Translations under genes and position numbers: made by a program
Assembly: GCA_964036665.1 (NCBI GenBank)
Contig: OZ038526.1
Location: 6,324,001 to 6,388,000 of the forward strand
DNA from: Gordius sp. MW1
Lineage: Eukaryota; Nematomorpha; Gordioida; Gordea; Gordiidae
Direction: 5' to 3'
DNA length: 64,000 bases
The notes under the pieces: generated by a model
Told to the model about the DNA's origin: nothing
The model's database searches: none
The model's input: the letters and a program-made list of their open reading frames with translations, nothing else
Part shown: piece by piece, positions 63,890-64,000 of the stretch
Numbering within the stretch: position 1 is the stretch's first letter
How the letters are laid out: each line of letters starts with the position of its first letter

Positions 63890-64000
63890 AACATCTAAGT
63901 TAAGTAACTAAGAGTTAAAATTAAAAAAATATTTAGCTCGATCTTAACCGTTCTTGATTTTTATTATAAACTCACTCGATAGTTCTCCTCCCTTTCCTAT
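63890..64000. other. Unannotated right edge
   Basis: 111 bp beyond the composite repeat end. Nothing recognisable. Confidence 0.5.

Overview
This is an AT-rich metazoan nuclear window: long intergenic stretches, spliceosomal GT-AG introns, and many transposons (Ty3/gypsy, LINE, Ginger-like, hAT-like, a pogo-like remnant). The two host genes, a class C GPCR and a Na-K-Cl cotransporter, point to an animal. The phylum cannot be fixed from the sequence alone. Layout: 1-682 (minus) is the N-terminal exon of a class C (glutamate/calcium-sensing type) receptor running off the left edge. 683-7388 is gene-poor. 7389-10447 is a nested block of DNA-transposon remnants inside one pair of perfect 23-bp terminal inverted repeats. 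10742-22620 is a head-to-tail pair of Ginger-like transposons flanked by CCGG. It was invaded by a complete gypsy element with a shared LTR and an inverted integrase fragment (about 12.2-17.9 kb), and by a second gypsy fragment in which gag is fused in frame to RNase H/integrase (19.55-21.1 kb). 22.08-24.76 kb is a tandem duplication carrying pieces of a LINE. The main content is one complete SLC12A Na-K-Cl cotransporter (NKCC) gene on the plus strand, 26521-60247. I assembled 24 coding exons by hand. All GT-AG junctions are phase-compatible and the sum is 1375 codons plus stop. The first 292 residues (regulatory N terminus) come from one exon, followed by a 14.7-kb intron. TM1-TM12 are encoded from 42.1 to 55.1 kb and the cytosolic C-terminal domain from 55.5 to 60.2 kb. 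A 12-nt microexon at 58012-58023 can be included or skipped without shifting frame. The 96-bp exon encoding TM2 matches in position and size the alternatively spliced cassette of vertebrate SLC12A1. It is followed by a 6.4-kb intron that contains a 2.3-kb inverted repeat. The NKCC introns are full of mobile DNA: a short LTR element with target duplication and no gag-pol, three hAT-like MITE families recognisable by imperfect 8-bp target duplications, and a large composite repeat family built from a CCAATGG-containing minisatellite, a tRNA-like pol III promoter module and a recurrent TTGCTATGCAA hairpin. A further copy of that composite lies just 3' of the gene (61.1-63.9 kb). No bacterial-type features, rRNA, intact tRNA or CRISPR array were seen.
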